This document shows positions 11,256 through 23,500 of a DNA stretch of 64,000 nt, piece after piece. Source of the stretch: Ilex aquifolium (taxonomy: Eukaryota > Streptophyta > Magnoliopsida > Aquifoliales > Aquifoliaceae); the NCBI GenBank assembly GCA_951799425.1, contig OX637409.1:19182460-19246459 (forward strand), given 5' to 3'. The notes under the pieces were generated by a model, which was not told the DNA's origin, made no database searches, and was given only the letters and a program-made list of their open reading frames with translations. A program made the translations under genes and the position numbers. Every line of letters begins with the position of its first letter. Position 1 is the stretch's first letter.

Positions 11256-13207
11256 TAGGGATGTCAGTGGACCGAAGCGGGGGCGGGGGGTATAGTCTCC
11301 ATCCCCGTACCCGCTTAAAAAAACTTCGTCCATCCCCGGTCCACCCCCGTTAGCGGGTATAGTTTTCATCCCCATCCCCGTCCGCGGGTAAATTTCTAAT
11401 CCCCGTCCCCGCTTTCCCCGTACCCGCCCAAGCCCAAGCCTAAGCCCAAGCCCAAGTCCAAGCCCAAACCAACATAATCCAAAATAAATCCAACATTTTA
11501 AACTGCATGCCAGCTACCTAGTGAAATTCTCCACCTTCATCCAAACTTGATACCAAGACAAATATTAAACACAACATATGCTGAGTTTCAATGAAAACAT
11601 AAAACAACAAACATTTATTACCCTTGGCAATAATCTAAACTTTAGATGAATATTTTGTTTCCATGCACAGTGCTTGTGGTTTAAATTGATTTGATGTTAA
11701 TCATCCCCATACATGCCCTCCTCATTTTAGTCTTCCACTTGGCGTATCAGTCTTAGTTCATATTCACCTGCCATTGTTATGTACCTCACCCATGGAAGTG
11801 CCTGGTATCCACTCTTTTCAATAATTTTAAGATATCGAACCTGTCAAATTTATTCCCAAAAAAAAGTTTGCATCAGCAATGGCTAATCATGTCTCCAAAA
11901 AACCACCCAAAGTGCAAGATATATCGGTGAAATAGCATAATTTCTTTACTTAAAGGGTTTGAACAAGAATCAAATGCATAATGAGAGGTATAAGTCTCTT
12001 TATGATCTGATTCTCGGCCTTCCTATCTTGAGGACCTCTCTCACAGTTTTTTTTTCAAGTACCTCAAGAGTGTTAACTAAGCTGCCATTGTAAACTTTGG
12101 GTTGGATATACTGTACTAATAACAGATAACACTACCTAGTCAAGAGCCATCATTCTATTTGCTATAATAAGAATATTTGCTTTCATTCCGAATAAATGCG
12201 AGATAAAGAGGAGTATATTGGTGGCAGGGTTAGTTTTCAACACATTAACAACAACTTAAAAATAAAAAATTTATGCATTTCTCATATTTAACAAAGTCCA
12301 GGTAAATTTGTAAGATTTCCAAGCTCGTATCTAAGTAGAAAATTTCTGCTATCACCTATGAAACCACTCCTCTAAATGGAATGAAATTTGATTCTTACAT
12401 ATTAAAAAACCTGGAGCAACATCCAAAAAGCTTCATATGATCTAAAATAAATGTCATCTGCATGTAAGCCACAAGATTTTGACAAGGCGGGATACAAGTT
12501 TTCAAAGATTTTACAGAGATCAGGAGAGAATGATGCCTTTATAAGCATAAATAATATGGTCTGAGCTACAAAAGGAAAGATGTACTAATATAGCCAACTG
12601 AAAATGTCTATAAACTTACTGTAATGCTTAAGTTGCGAACCAGAAGATGCAGGCCCATCGGATTTCCACCATGAAAAAGTGTTGGGAGATTAGCAAATCG
12701 AAGAGACCCTTTGATTCTCAGCAGCCCATAGAAAAATTAACCAAATTCAATCAAGAACTCAACATTGAACTTACAGAGAGAGGAGAATCGATGTTCTCGA
12801 GCTTCGATACCAGCTTCGAGCTTCAATACCAGATTGTCAAGGAGGCGGGCGGCTGAGCTGTTGAGGGCTGAGTGCAGGCTGTGCAGCAATCAACGATTGA
12901 GAGAGAGAGAGAGATGAGTCGATGGTGGAGGCGGCTGATAGAATAAGTTAGGCTTAGGGCTTTTAACTGAGAGTGTTTATATATATATATATTTTTAACA
13001 GGTAACGGGGACGGGGACGGGGACGGGACGGGGCGGGGCGGGGGCGGGGCGGGGGTAAGGGTAAGTCCATCCCCGCCTTCATCCCCGCACGAGTTTATAC
13101 GGGTATCCCCGTATACGTCCACTGTCCAATACGTATAGTCCATCCCCGGTCCAAACGGAGCGGGTTTGGACGAATACCCGTCTTTCCCCGATCCACTGCC
13201 ATCCCTA
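11256..13207. mobile_element. Non-autonomous hAT-superfamily DNA transposon, 1,952 bp
   Basis: Flanked by a perfect 8-bp target duplication, TATGGGAT, at 11248-11255 and 13208-13215. The termini are inverted repeats (TAGGGATGTCAGTGGACCG on the left; the right end reads TAGGGATGGCAGTGGATCG in reverse). Subterminal regions are rich in GGGGCGGGG/CCCCGTCCCC, a style known from plant hAT elements whose ends read GGGATGNCAATGG plus G-rich runs. The interior (about 11460-12950) has only short frames, the longest ATG-started one being 12647-12856 (69 aa, unrecognised). No transposase motif is visible, so movement would depend on an enzyme supplied elsewhere. Confidence 0.9.
13005..13055. repeat. G-rich minisatellite inside the hAT right end
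   Basis: Repeated GGGGAC then GGGGCG units, mirrored by C-rich sequence at about 11330-11420 near the other end. They form part of the subterminal region of the hAT element. Confidence 0.8.
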
Positions 13208-13295
13208 TATGGGATGGGTGACTTACGCCAATGGAAGAAGTGCCGGAGATGGTTAGACCAAACGTAATTAATATTTTATTTTTAAATATTAAAAA

Positions 13296-14180
13296 ATAGG
13301 TAAAATTTCAGCCAAACCCCTTCTAATTTGTCATATCTTCGAAGATATCCTCTCTATTATCAAAAACATCACTGATACCCCTTATAATTTATATTTAAAC
13401 ATCATTGACACTCCATGCTATTAAACTATCATTTATAATAAAAGTAAATTATCTAAAATACCAAAATTATCCCTACATAAACTCCAACCAATCTTTTTAC
13501 ATAAAATTTGACTAAAATTCGAGGTGATTAAAATTCATTTTTCTACATATTAAAATTCGAATTGACTAAAATTATTTTTCCTATATATTAGAATTTGAGT
13601 CGATTAAAATTTCATTCGAGCTGATTAAATTTTATTTTTTTTACATATTAAAATTTGAGCCTATTAAAAGTCTTTTATGTACTAAAATTCGAGCCAATTT
13701 AAGCTCTACTTGAGCTATTAGCTCCAATTAAAATTCGATTCGAACTGGTTAAAATTTTATACTTTTTTATTTATTTAAATTCGATTCAATTTGATTAAAA
13801 TTTATTTTTTACGTATTAAAATTTGAGTCAATTAAAATTTATATTTTAATATGTAAAAAAATATAATTTTTAATCGGCTTAAATTTTAATATATAAAAAA
13901 TAAATTTTAATTAGGCTGAATCAAATTTTAATCGACTTGAATTTTAATACGTACATAAATTTAAAAAATAGAGGAGGTCTCATCAAAGATATACTTATTT
14001 AGAAGGGGTGTGAATGAAGTTTTTCGTAAAATATATTATGAGCAATTTAGTAAAATTACATTCTAATTAACACATTTAATCTGACAGGGGGTGTTATTGA
14101 CGATTTAAAAAATAAAAATGATGTTTTTGAAGATATGATAAACTAGAAAGAGTGTGATTGAAATTTTTCCTAAAAAATAT
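13296..14180. mobile_element. AT-rich foldback / long-TIR element
   Basis: The left end (AAATTTCAGCCAAACCCCTTC followed by TCATATCTTCGAAGATATCC) reappears inverted at the right end (GAAGATATGATAAACTAGAAAG then GATTGAAATTTTTCC). The interior repeats short AAAATT-CGAG-TGATT-like units in both orientations. No coding sequence. Outer limits are approximate because no target duplication was resolved. Confidence 0.6.
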
Positions 14181-14563
14181 CTTCCGGTACGTAGTTAATG
14201 TTAGTATTGCTACGTGGCTCTTATTATAGAACTACCAAGCCTATATAGATCACAGTCCCAGATCTAACGGCCGCGAGATTGTGAAAATCAAAACGCAAAA
14301 CATGGCCCACTCAACTCTTCTTCCTTGCAACCTGAGTTTCGACTCGGTCGACGAGTCACCACCTACAGGGCCACAGTCCAACATCAACAAGAACAAACCC
14401 TTTTCTCTCTCTCTCTTCCCTCTTTCTCCCTCTACACCTCTGCAAAACACGCCTCCCTATCGCTCTCTTTCATGCCCTTTTTCGTCTTTTTCAAACGCAT
14501 CCTCATCGAACAGCCCAGAACCCTCCTCGTGCTCTTCTTCTTCGTCCTTACCCTGTTGCCTTC
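14181..14563 (+). promoter_or_regulatory. Upstream region of the NFRKB-like gene
   Basis: Pyrimidine-rich non-coding DNA. Frames here are short and CT-driven and are not taken as genes. Confidence 0.4.
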
Positions 14564-14573
14564 TATTTATAAG
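14564..14573 (+). promoter_or_regulatory. TATA-like box of the NFRKB-like gene
   Basis: TATTTATAAG lies about 35 bp before a TCTCTCTAGGG pyrimidine-rich stretch that would make a typical plant transcription start. Confidence 0.45.
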
Positions 14574-14732
14574 CTGACCGACTCCTCTTCTTCTCTCTAG
14601 GGTTTCCAGAGTTTCATACTAATATACAAGAGACTGGGTCACCTATGTCTTTGCAATTGGTTTCTCTCTCCTCCATCACCGCTTGAATTTCAGCTCCGTC
14701 CTCGAACTTCAATATTACTCGACGAGATTGAG

Positions 14733-14894
14733 GTATTTTACAATTCATTCGCAATTTATATACACATTATGTGTGTTTATAAATGTAATATTATTTAGTT
14801 GATTCAAATCTCCTTTTTATGTTTGGTTCTATTTATATGTTGCATTGTTCCGAATGAGTATTTAGTGTTTGTATCCTTGGAATTTTTTTTCTAG
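14733..14894 (+). other. Probable 5'UTR intron of the NFRKB-like gene
   Basis: Donor GAG|GTATTTT at 14733, then a T-rich intron ending TTTTTTTTCTAG at 14894. This places an intron between the promoter and the ATG at 14977, a common arrangement in broadly expressed plant genes. Confidence 0.55.
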
Positions 14895-14976
14895 GGGTTT
14901 TCATCGGAAATTTGTTAGGTGAAGGTGTTTTTTTGGGAGACATTATGCTTCGTTGATTTTGTGTGGGTTGTGTTGG

Positions 14977-17900
14977 ATGGCGATTGAAAAGACTATCTTT
15001 AAGCTTTCGAGATTGGATTCTGAGTTTTCTCCTCGTAGTAGGGAGAGTATGTCGAGTGAGGACGAGGAGTTTCAGAGGCGAAGTTCGGCAATTGAATCGG
15101 GTGATGATGATTATGAGTTTGACGACTGTGATTCTGGGGCCGGATCGGATGATTTTGATTTGTTGGAATTAGGGCAAACTGGGGAGGAATTTTGCCAGGT
15201 TGGGGGTCAAACTTGTAGCATTCCATTTGAATTGTATGATCTTCCGGACTTGAATGATGTGTTGTCAATGGATGTTTGGAATGAGATTTTGACTGAGGAA
15301 GAAAGATTTAATCTTGCAAAGTTCCTTCCGGATTTGGACCAAGTGACATTTATGCGGACACTGAAAGAGCTTTTTACTGGTGATGATCTTCATTTTGGGA
15401 GTCCCGTCAATAAGTTATTTGACATGTTGAAGGGAGGGTTATGTGAACCGAGGGTTGCCCTTTATCGGCAAGGTTTGAATTTTTTTCAGAAGAGACAGCA
15501 TTATCATCATTTGTGGAAGCATCAGAACTCTATGATCTCTAATGTTTACCAAATAAAGGATGCTTGGCTTAACTGTAGGGGGTACAGCATCGAAGAGAAG
15601 CTTCGGGTGTTGAACATAATGAAAAGTCAGAAGAGTTTACTGTATGAGAATATGGAACAGTTGGAGAGTGACTCTTGTGAAAGCGAAGAGTCAGGAGATG
15701 GATTGTGGGTCAAAAGGCTGAAGGATCGGAAGCTAGAGCAGAAATTACATCGTTATTCAAGATCAGGAGGTGGGACAAGTCCAGCCTTAGAATTTCCTTC
15801 TCAGGAGAGGCAGATTACCCTGGGACCAGCAAAGAATGGAAAGCAGAATCCAAAAGGAACATTGAAGTTGGCTGGATCAAAGAAGTCCACAGCGAAAGAA
15901 TTGGCAGGCTGCTTTCCTTCTGTTCACCGTGGTACGGAGATAAAATCGGGTCTCTATGGTTCTGTATTATCTCTTTCCAGAGAGAATAAGGCAGCAAGTT
16001 ATGATTCTGGGGCAGCAGTCCGGATGAGGAATCAGATGAGAGCTTACGATGATGATGAGGAACCTATGTATGAAGTGTCTGTTGAGAGAGATCGGCATTT
16101 CTCACGAGTTAGTGCAGTTGATAAAGTTGGAGCTTTGAGAAAGGGGAAGAAGCATGAAGATTTGGGAGATGAAGAATATACGGACAGATTCGTGGGCCTG
16201 CCTATGTCTCTGAAGAATGATTTGCATGCATATGGTAGGAAGAGGACTGTGAATCAGTTGTCGGATATCAAGGTGTTAACTACAAATCCATCTAACATGA
16301 GAATCGTTGATGATAGTGGTAAAAGGGTCAAGTACGCTCTGGCTGTTCAGCAAGTTGCTGGTGAAGATCAGATGAAATCTGCAAAAAAGAAGGCTCCAAA
16401 TTTGTCTCTGAAAGGAAGTAAAATTGAGTTTTCAGATCAAGCCGAACCATTTTGGCGTAACAAGGCACAAGTAGAGCCTTTCTCTGTTGATCCATTATCC
16501 CAATATGGTGATTGGAATGGTAAGAGCAAGAAGTGGAAGATAGGAAGAGAGTCTCCTGATCTTCAAGCTAATGATAGTGTATTTCAGTCTAAGTATAGGG
16601 CAAAGCCATCGCAGGATAGCGTCAGAGCAACTTCTATGCGGAACGGAGGTAGAGACAATTTACGGACCAAATGTTTCAGAACTTTCGTCAAAAGTGAGGA
16701 AACAGAGTCAGACTCATCAGAGCAAATTGATGAAGATGTGGATGACAATCCCTTAATGAGGAGCAAGTTGGCTTACCCTGGTGATGCCTCAGCAATGAAA
16801 GCTCCTCCAGATTCTAAGAAGGCCAAATTTGCTAAGAAATATAAAAAGGACAGTCCTTGGGCTCCTGATGGATTATTGCACTCCTCCAGAAGTATTGGTG
16901 ATTTTGGTGAATCTTCGCATCTGGCAGCAGTAGAAAACTACTCCTTGAAAGCAAAGCAGAAGGGCAGGATGTGTGATGTTGGTCACTTGAGTAATTCCAC
17001 TGCTGAAGGTCTGGAAGACAACTATTTCTTGGGATCAGGTAGGTTAAATGGTGATGACAATCAGAAGCAAATTTACAACATTGGGAGAAATGGCGAATTG
17101 CAGGGAGAAGGCAGCGGGAGGTTTTACATATCCTCACAGAAGATGTACCTTGCAGAGAGAACACAGAACAGGGAAGTGGGGCATGACTGTTCTGCACCTC
17201 AGTCAAACCATCACCATGATTACATTGTTGATGAGCATGTCGATACTCTCAGAGCACGACGATTGGCTCGGAGCAATCGTGTTAGTGGTAGGTTTGGGAA
17301 GAAAGGTAGATTCCTTGAAGCATTTGTGGATGATAGTCATGAAAGATCTGATGCGCAGGTATTAGGAAGCAAATCTGTGACAAAGAAGCGAAAACTGAAG
17401 GACGATGTGACATACATGGATGAGCAAGGTGACAATGATCTCCTGCACTCTACCCCTCAGCAGCAACCTGAAGTTGATGATATCACCTCTTCAAAGAAAC
17501 GGGGAAAAAGGAAACTGGAGGATAACATTGGTACTCCAGAAAACAGAGCTTTGGAGCCACCTGTCACAGAAATGGCAGTAGAAGATGCAGAGCTTAACAC
17601 CAAACCTAAAAAAAAACCATTTACTTTGATTACACCTACAGTTCACACCGGCTTCTCATTCTCCATTATACATCTTCTTTCAGCAGTTCGCATGGCAATG
17701 ATTACTTTGCTTCCAGAGGATTCTTCAGAGGTTGCCAATCTTGATAATAATGATGGAAGTCAGAAACACGGCGAGGAAGATAGAAAGCAGGAAGTCTCCA
17801 ATGGGAATTGTCCTCATGAGAACTTGGACATCAGTAACTCAGAGCATTCTAGGTTAGTCAATCTCCCTTCTCTTACCATTCAGGAAATTGTCAACCGTGT

Positions 17901-19152
17901 GAGATCAAACCCGGGAGATCCTTGTATTCTTGAAACTCAAGAACCACTTCAGGATTTGGTTAGAGGAGTTCTGAAAATACTTTCATCTAGAACAGCACCT
18001 TTAGGAGCAAAAGGGTGGAAGGTTCTTGCCTACTATGAAAAGTCTACAAAAAGTTGGTCGTGGATTGGTCCAGTTACTTCTAATTCATCAGATCATGAGG
18101 CAGTTGAGGAGGTGACATCTCCAGAAGCTTGGGGTCTGCCTCACAAAGTGCTTCTGAAATTAGTTGATGCTTTTGCTAATTGGTTTAGAAGTAGTCAAGA
18201 GACTCTTCAACAAATCGGAAGTCTTCCTGCTCCTCCTTTGACGTTGATGCAATGTAACTTGGATGAGAAAGAAAGGTTCAGGGACCTGAGAGCTCAGAAG
18301 AGTCTCACCACCATCAGCCCCAGCTCTGAAGAATTAAGAGCTTATTTCCGCAAGGAGGAAGTTCTTAGGTATTCAATTCCTGACAGGGCCTTCTCCTACA
18401 CAGCTATTGACGGTAGAAAAGCCATTGTTGCGCCCTTGAGAAGGTGTGGTGGTAAGCCGACATCTAAAGCCCGAGATCATTTTATGTTGAAGCGAGATCG
18501 GCCTCCCCATGTTACAGTTCTTTGTATTGTGAGAGATGCGGCTGCAAGGTTGCCTGGAAGCATAGGAACCAGGGCAGATGTTTGTATTCTGATAAGAGAC
18601 TCACAATTTATCGTGGAAGATGTCTCTGATACACAAGTCAATCAAGTTGTTAGTGGAGCCTTGGATCGTTTGCATTATGAACGTGATCCTTGTGTACAGT
18701 TTGACGGAGACAGGAAATTGTGGGTTTATTTGCATAGAGACAGAGAAGAAGAAGATTTTGATGATGATGGGACTTCGTCCACAAAAAAATGGAAGAGACC
18801 AAAGAAAGAAGCTGGTGAGCCATTTGACCAGGGAACGGTGACTGTGGCCTACCATGGGTCTGGGAAACAATCTGGAGTTGACTTGGGTTCTGAAGTCAAT
18901 GCTGAGCAATCTTTTGTGGATGATGACAAGATAGAAGAGCTTGTGTCTGATGATGATAGGCATCTTGCAGAGGACAATGTTGAGGCCAGTCATGGTGCTC
19001 AACAATGTGTAACACATCTGGGTCCTGCAACGGTATGGGCTGCTCCTGGATTGAATCCCATGCAAGAGACCGAACTTCTTTGTCAAGAAAACTCCACAAA
19101 TGAAGATTTTGATGATGAAACATTTGGCAGAGAACCTCCCCTGAACTTCTAA
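14977..19152 (+). CDS. NFRKB / INO80 complex subunit G-like nuclear protein
   Basis: Uninterrupted frame of 1,391 codons. The start is the ATG at 14977 (MAIEKTIFKLSRLDSEF), since the open frame upstream has only a TTG. After an acidic N-terminus comes a DEUBAD-like helical domain (about residues 88-190; DLNDVLSMDVWNEILTEEE, LAKFLPDLD, LKELFTG). A long charged, low-complexity middle follows, with several basic nuclear-localisation-like runs (KKRKLKDD; SSKKRGKRKLED). Near residues 1110-1250 lies the NFRKB winged-helix-type domain (LRAYFRKEEVLRYSIPDRAFSY, then LHYERDPCVQFDGDRKLWVYL). In animals NFRKB is the INO80G subunit of the INO80 nucleosome remodeller and binds a deubiquitinase through its DEUBAD. 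A similar nuclear chromatin role is inferred here. The acidic C-terminus (DDDKIEELVSDDD) is unassigned. Confidence 0.9.
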   Translation: MAIEKTIFKLSRLDSEFSPRSRESMSSEDEEFQRRSSAIESGDDDYEFDDCDSGAGSDDFDLLELGQTGEEFCQVGGQTCSIPFELYDLPDLNDVLSMDVWNEILTEEERFNLAKFLPDLDQVTFMRTLKELFTGDDLHFGSPVNKLFDMLKGGLCEPRVALYRQGLNFFQKRQHYHHLWKHQNSMISNVYQIKDAWLNCRGYSIEEKLRVLNIMKSQKSLLYENMEQLESDSCESEESGDGLWVKRLKDRKLEQKLHRYSRSGGGTSPALEFPSQERQITLGPAKNGKQNPKGTLKLAGSKKSTAKELAGCFPSVHRGTEIKSGLYGSVLSLSRENKAASYDSGAAVRMRNQMRAYDDDEEPMYEVSVERDRHFSRVSAVDKVGALRKGKKHEDLGDEEYTDRFVGLPMSLKNDLHAYGRKRTVNQLSDIKVLTTNPSNMRIVDDSGKRVKYALAVQQVAGEDQMKSAKKKAPNLSLKGSKIEFSDQAEPFWRNKAQVEPFSVDPLSQYGDWNGKSKKWKIGRESPDLQANDSVFQSKYRAKPSQDSVRATSMRNGGRDNLRTKCFRTFVKSEETESDSSEQIDEDVDDNPLMRSKLAYPGDASAMKAPPDSKKAKFAKKYKKDSPWAPDGLLHSSRSIGDFGESSHLAAVENYSLKAKQKGRMCDVGHLSNSTAEGLEDNYFLGSGRLNGDDNQKQIYNIGRNGELQGEGSGRFYISSQKMYLAERTQNREVGHDCSAPQSNHHHDYIVDEHVDTLRARRLARSNRVSGRFGKKGRFLEAFVDDSHERSDAQVLGSKSVTKKRKLKDDVTYMDEQGDNDLLHSTPQQQPEVDDITSSKKRGKRKLEDNIGTPENRALEPPVTEMAVEDAELNTKPKKKPFTLITPTVHTGFSFSIIHLLSAVRMAMITLLPEDSSEVANLDNNDGSQKHGEEDRKQEVSNGNCPHENLDISNSEHSRLVNLPSLTIQEIVNRVRSNPGDPCILETQEPLQDLVRGVLKILSSRTAPLGAKGWKVLAYYEKSTKSWSWIGPVTSNSSDHEAVEEVTSPEAWGLPHKVLLKLVDAFANWFRSSQETLQQIGSLPAPPLTLMQCNLDEKERFRDLRAQKSLTTISPSSEELRAYFRKEEVLRYSIPDRAFSYTAIDGRKAIVAPLRRCGGKPTSKARDHFMLKRDRPPHVTVLCIVRDAAARLPGSIGTRADVCILIRDSQFIVEDVSDTQVNQVVSGALDRLHYERDPCVQFDGDRKLWVYLHRDREEEDFDDDGTSSTKKWKRPKKEAGEPFDQGTVTVAYHGSGKQSGVDLGSEVNAEQSFVDDDKIEELVSDDDRHLAEDNVEASHGAQQCVTHLGPATVWAAPGLNPMQETELLCQENSTNEDFDDETFGREPPLNF

Positions 19153-20570
19153 GCACAAGCTTATCATGAGGAGCTCTCCAGGTAGTTTCCTGTATATATG
19201 TGCTGACTATTGCCTGACTATTGCCTTCCCTGCAGTATTGTGTTTGTTAGTGCTTTGAATGTGAATTAATTGCTTAAAAAGTGTTATATTTTTGATGTTA
19301 TAATACATCACATTAGTGCTTTTTATCTTGAACCAAGTTCAATTTATCGGTTTTGGTCGCCTCAGGTGGCAAATCAGTCTTTCCTTTTTTGTACATTAGG
19401 TGATGGTATTTGCAGACTGGTAAATTTTTTATATTAGTTTAGAGAGTATTATTGTTTCTATTTTCCCCCATGATTTTTTTTTTTAGAGTGTGTTAACAAG
19501 ATAGAAATTGTATGCATCTGTTTTTCTTGATTTGCAACGAAGCAAGCACTATGTATTTGCAGGCCTAGAAGTCCACCTACGTTAATGGTGCAGGCGGGCT
19601 GCTGATTCCGGCTGTGATATACATTTGAGGTGCGCAGTTTATGTAAATTAATTTTAGGGGCGGCATTGTAGAATAGGGAACTTGTTGAGGCCCGAAAAAT
19701 GTTTACTGTTCACCCTCCCGCAGCCCATGGTTATTCTCTCCTCTTCTTTTCTAATGTCGACATCATGTATTTAGCTCTCAAGTAGGGTTTTTTTTTTGGG
19801 ACATAAATGAATGCATTTACCGTTGGTTTCATCATTTACTTGCCCTTGTGGCAAATAACTGAGCACTATTCTTCTCTGAAATGGACTCATTCTCCCGGAA
19901 GTGCGGATCGAATGGCAAGGAAGGTGTTCCTCACTGGGGTCGACATTTTACTCTCTTTTGTATAATAGGGCTTTATTCAACTAAGATGTTCATTCATATT
20001 ATTTACCCAAACATGAGCAAGTATCAAATCATAGCGAGAAAATGATAATTGATATAAACCTTTGAGTAGAATTTACCTCTAAACACAAGTAAACTCCGGT
20101 TTGTAAGAAAAAGTTGCTCAAGAGTTTATGTACACACATCTAAGCTCCTAGTGAACTAAGAGGGATCATAAAAAAACATTCGGGTGGGGTGTGCTCAAAA
20201 TTGCCACACGAAAGGTGGGAGACAAAACTTGCATCAAAATTCTTAAGTGTTGGTATGAAATCTTGAGGAATGAGGAATGAGATGGGTCCTTCAAAACATC
20301 TTTTCCAAAGATGTAACAACAAACATTAGACTATGAACTTAATACAAACACTCAAACAACATTTTGCAGATGCCATATTCAGAGAAAATTTCAATGGGCT
20401 GAAACTTCCCCGCCAAATAAGAAATAGAAAAATCCACTATAGTTTCCGCGCTTCTACTATCAATTCACTGAACAAACAATGAATAAATAAGGTGAGTACA
20501 TACTCCAGATTATATACTCTGTACAATTTATACTGCTATGATATATTCTATTGGTTTTTATCCCAAACCT
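19153..20570. other. Tail-to-tail intergenic region (3'UTRs)
   Basis: Lies between the convergent NFRKB-like and kinesin-5 genes. A donor-like CCAG|GTAGTTTCC near 19181 and an acceptor-like TATTTGCAG near 19561 could delimit a 3'UTR intron of the plus-strand gene. No coding sequence seen. Confidence 0.45.
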
Positions 20571-23500
20571 TTAATTAATCGCGGTTAAGGGAAGTCTGGA
20601 ATCTCTAAAGGATTGTGCAGCAGCTTCATAAGCCCCTGCATTTTTCACATCTCCATTTGCTTGCTTTGAAGATTTTGCTTCCCAGAATGACCTCAACAAA
20701 TCCTCAAAAGAAGGCGTTCTGAGTTCTTCGATAGATGCAATGCTTGGCAGATTAAATAGCCTCTTTTTCGGCGTAGAGCATGATGGTTGATCCACCTGTC
20801 CACAGTAAAAGTTTGAAACTGAATCATGAATTCAAGAACAGAAAGAACAAACAAAATTGAATGAACAAGAACATTTGGTAAACTGGAGACAGTAAGTGTT
20901 ATCAACCCCCCCCCCCCCCCCCCCCCCCAACAACAACAACAATTCAAAAAAGTGTCTTGCTGAACATAAAGAAGTTTTTAACGAAGCAAATTGTTCTTCG
21001 TTAATAACTCCAGAAGTTTTTAACGAAGGAGGGATGTATTTAAAAACAAGCACATTGTTCATGTACGTTAATGCGACGTGCACATCGACAGTTACACAAT
21101 TCTTACCATGTATTCCTCTAGGAGGCATTTTCCTGCATCTTCTGTGATCTCCACAATCTTGTGGTAGTGTCCACTCTTCAGTTCCCTCAACTCTCCACAG
21201 CAAGGAACAATCATGGAATCAACATTTGTACATGCATCATGGTCAAGTTGTAATGAATCTGCAGTTTTTTTGTTTCAATTAGACAACTTATGCTCTAACA
21301 GATAAACTGACTGGCAGTGTCAAATATTTGAATTGCTGCAAAACTAAAACTTACGATCAATGGAGGAAAGGAGATTCTTGCTTCCTATGTCTGCATCTTC
21401 AATTGCAGATGATACAGCAGAAGAAAACCGGGCACGCAGGATTTGATTGGCATCCATCCCTCCCCTATTAAATATATGTTAGTTGTTGATAAATGCATCA
21501 TAGAAACATGCACAATAATTAAATCAATGGTACGTTCAATATATTTGTGAGAAGTCACTAACCTTACTATCTCATCTATGGCAGCAACATTGCTTTTCTC
21601 TAGGCTGAGCAAGGATTCTTGAGCATTCCTCCACTGTTGTGCACCCATTTTCGCCTTTTGTAAACTGTATATTTTTATTTGAGGTTGAGTTGGGGGGAAA
21701 AACACCCGCAGAGAAAGTAAACAGCACAACTCACAAGATTTATTAAGAACCCATCACAAGAACGGAATACGTCAATATTTGTCCATACCAATTATGAAGA
21801 ACCTCTCCAAGATTTTTCTTCCCACTTTCCACTGCAGCAGTATCTTCAAGATAGTGTGTTTCAGCTTTTTCCATGTAACCAATCCATTCGGCTTTAACAG
21901 AGGTGGTCGAATCTTGCATAGTGGACATCTCTTGCTGCAATCTGCTAGTTCTGCTGGCTGCACTCTCTCGCAGGCCATTAACTGCTGTTTGAACCTAAAC
22001 CATATCATACATTTGCAAACAAAGTAGAGAATCAACAACCCATGAAAAAAATATGAATCTATTCCATATCATACATTTGCAAACAAAGTAGAGAATCAAC
22101 AACCCATGAAAAAAATATGAATCTATTATGAAATAGCATTTGGTGCACCATAAGTTGAATGGATGTCAAGCTACATCGGGATCAAAATTATGACCGCATG
22201 ATATAGCAGTGGTTTGGCATGAAAAATGTACAGGAACTGTTGCCTAACCAAAGGCCTCAAAAGCCTTCTGAGAAATGACGCATAAAGCTTGCTCATTACA
22301 ACAAAAAATAAATAAATATTAGGGGATGTCCTAAAACAGAGTGACATAAGAAACAATACTTGTTGAATGTTCCCAATTCTTCTGTATTGACATTCAAAAA
22401 GGACTCAGACGTTGTTAAATCTGGGCTTGTCTAAAATCAGAGGCCAACAGAACCTATTCCTTTTTCTGCCCTCACACCAACACGTCTGAAGTAGCAGATT
22501 GCAGTAGTGTCATAAGAGTTACAATGATTCTTGTGCAGATCTGTCCATTTGGATCAAGGATTTAAAATTGAGACGCAGTCTGAGAAAGCAAAGCGCTCTT
22601 AATCAAAATTGCACTTTCAAGCTTCCTACTGCTGACTACTGACAGTGACATTTGTTTTGCTGTATGAATCAAAAACTTTAATAAAGTATGTTTGACAATG
22701 GACTCTGTAGCATACTTGCAAAATTTTCCTTAAGTGGGTTCACAAGAACAATATATGGAATTCCTAGTAAAAGATGGCAATCAACTGATCAGTATTCCAT
22801 AGAATAATAATAATAATAAATGCCTCTTGAATTACTATGTGGTTAGTTCATACCAGTTTTTTCTTCCTAGCATTTGAACTTGCAAGCAGCTCTGCCACTT
22901 TTTCTAAGAGCTGCCTTTCTTCATCAGCAGCACATTCCTACAGATTCAAACATAAATATTATGTACATACAGAGAGAGTGAATGAGAGAGAGATTAAAGC
23001 AGGAAAGGTAAGGTGTTTATCCTAATTCAACCAAAAGAAAGTTTGAGACAGGAACTTTAACCACCTCAAACTTCTTTTCAAGCTCAGATAATTTATGATC
23101 GTTGACTGTTTGTGCTTCTTCTACAATTTGGCTCAAATTCGACGCATGCATGTCTAAAGTCTTGAAGAACTTTATAGTAATTTGAGAAATTAATCGTGTG
23201 CTTGCTACTGCTCTGGAATGCGCCTGCGTAACAAAATAAGAAAATTTGTCTATATTCTGCCAAAACAAGATGGAGCACATTATCCAAAATAAGTAAAATT
23301 GAGGAAATGCTTACATCACGTTGTTGTTGTGCATATTCAGTTAGTTTCTCCTCCTGACTATACAGACGCTTTTGAAGATCATTAAGTAATGCATCAGCCT
23401 CTGAAGCAATTCCTCTAAAAAGCTGCATTATATAAACACAGGTCAAACACAGCCAATAAAGAATTGGGAAGTTTGTCAGAGTTATAGCAAGAGGTACATA

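Noticed and set aside
14281-14600. Ser/Pro/Phe-rich frames upstream of the NFRKB-like gene
   Set aside because: Pyrimidine-rich promoter/5'UTR sequence, open by composition; they straddle the TATA box.
18601-19167. 188-codon minus-strand frame
   Set aside because: Antisense shadow of the NFRKB-like coding region, with no recognisable motif.
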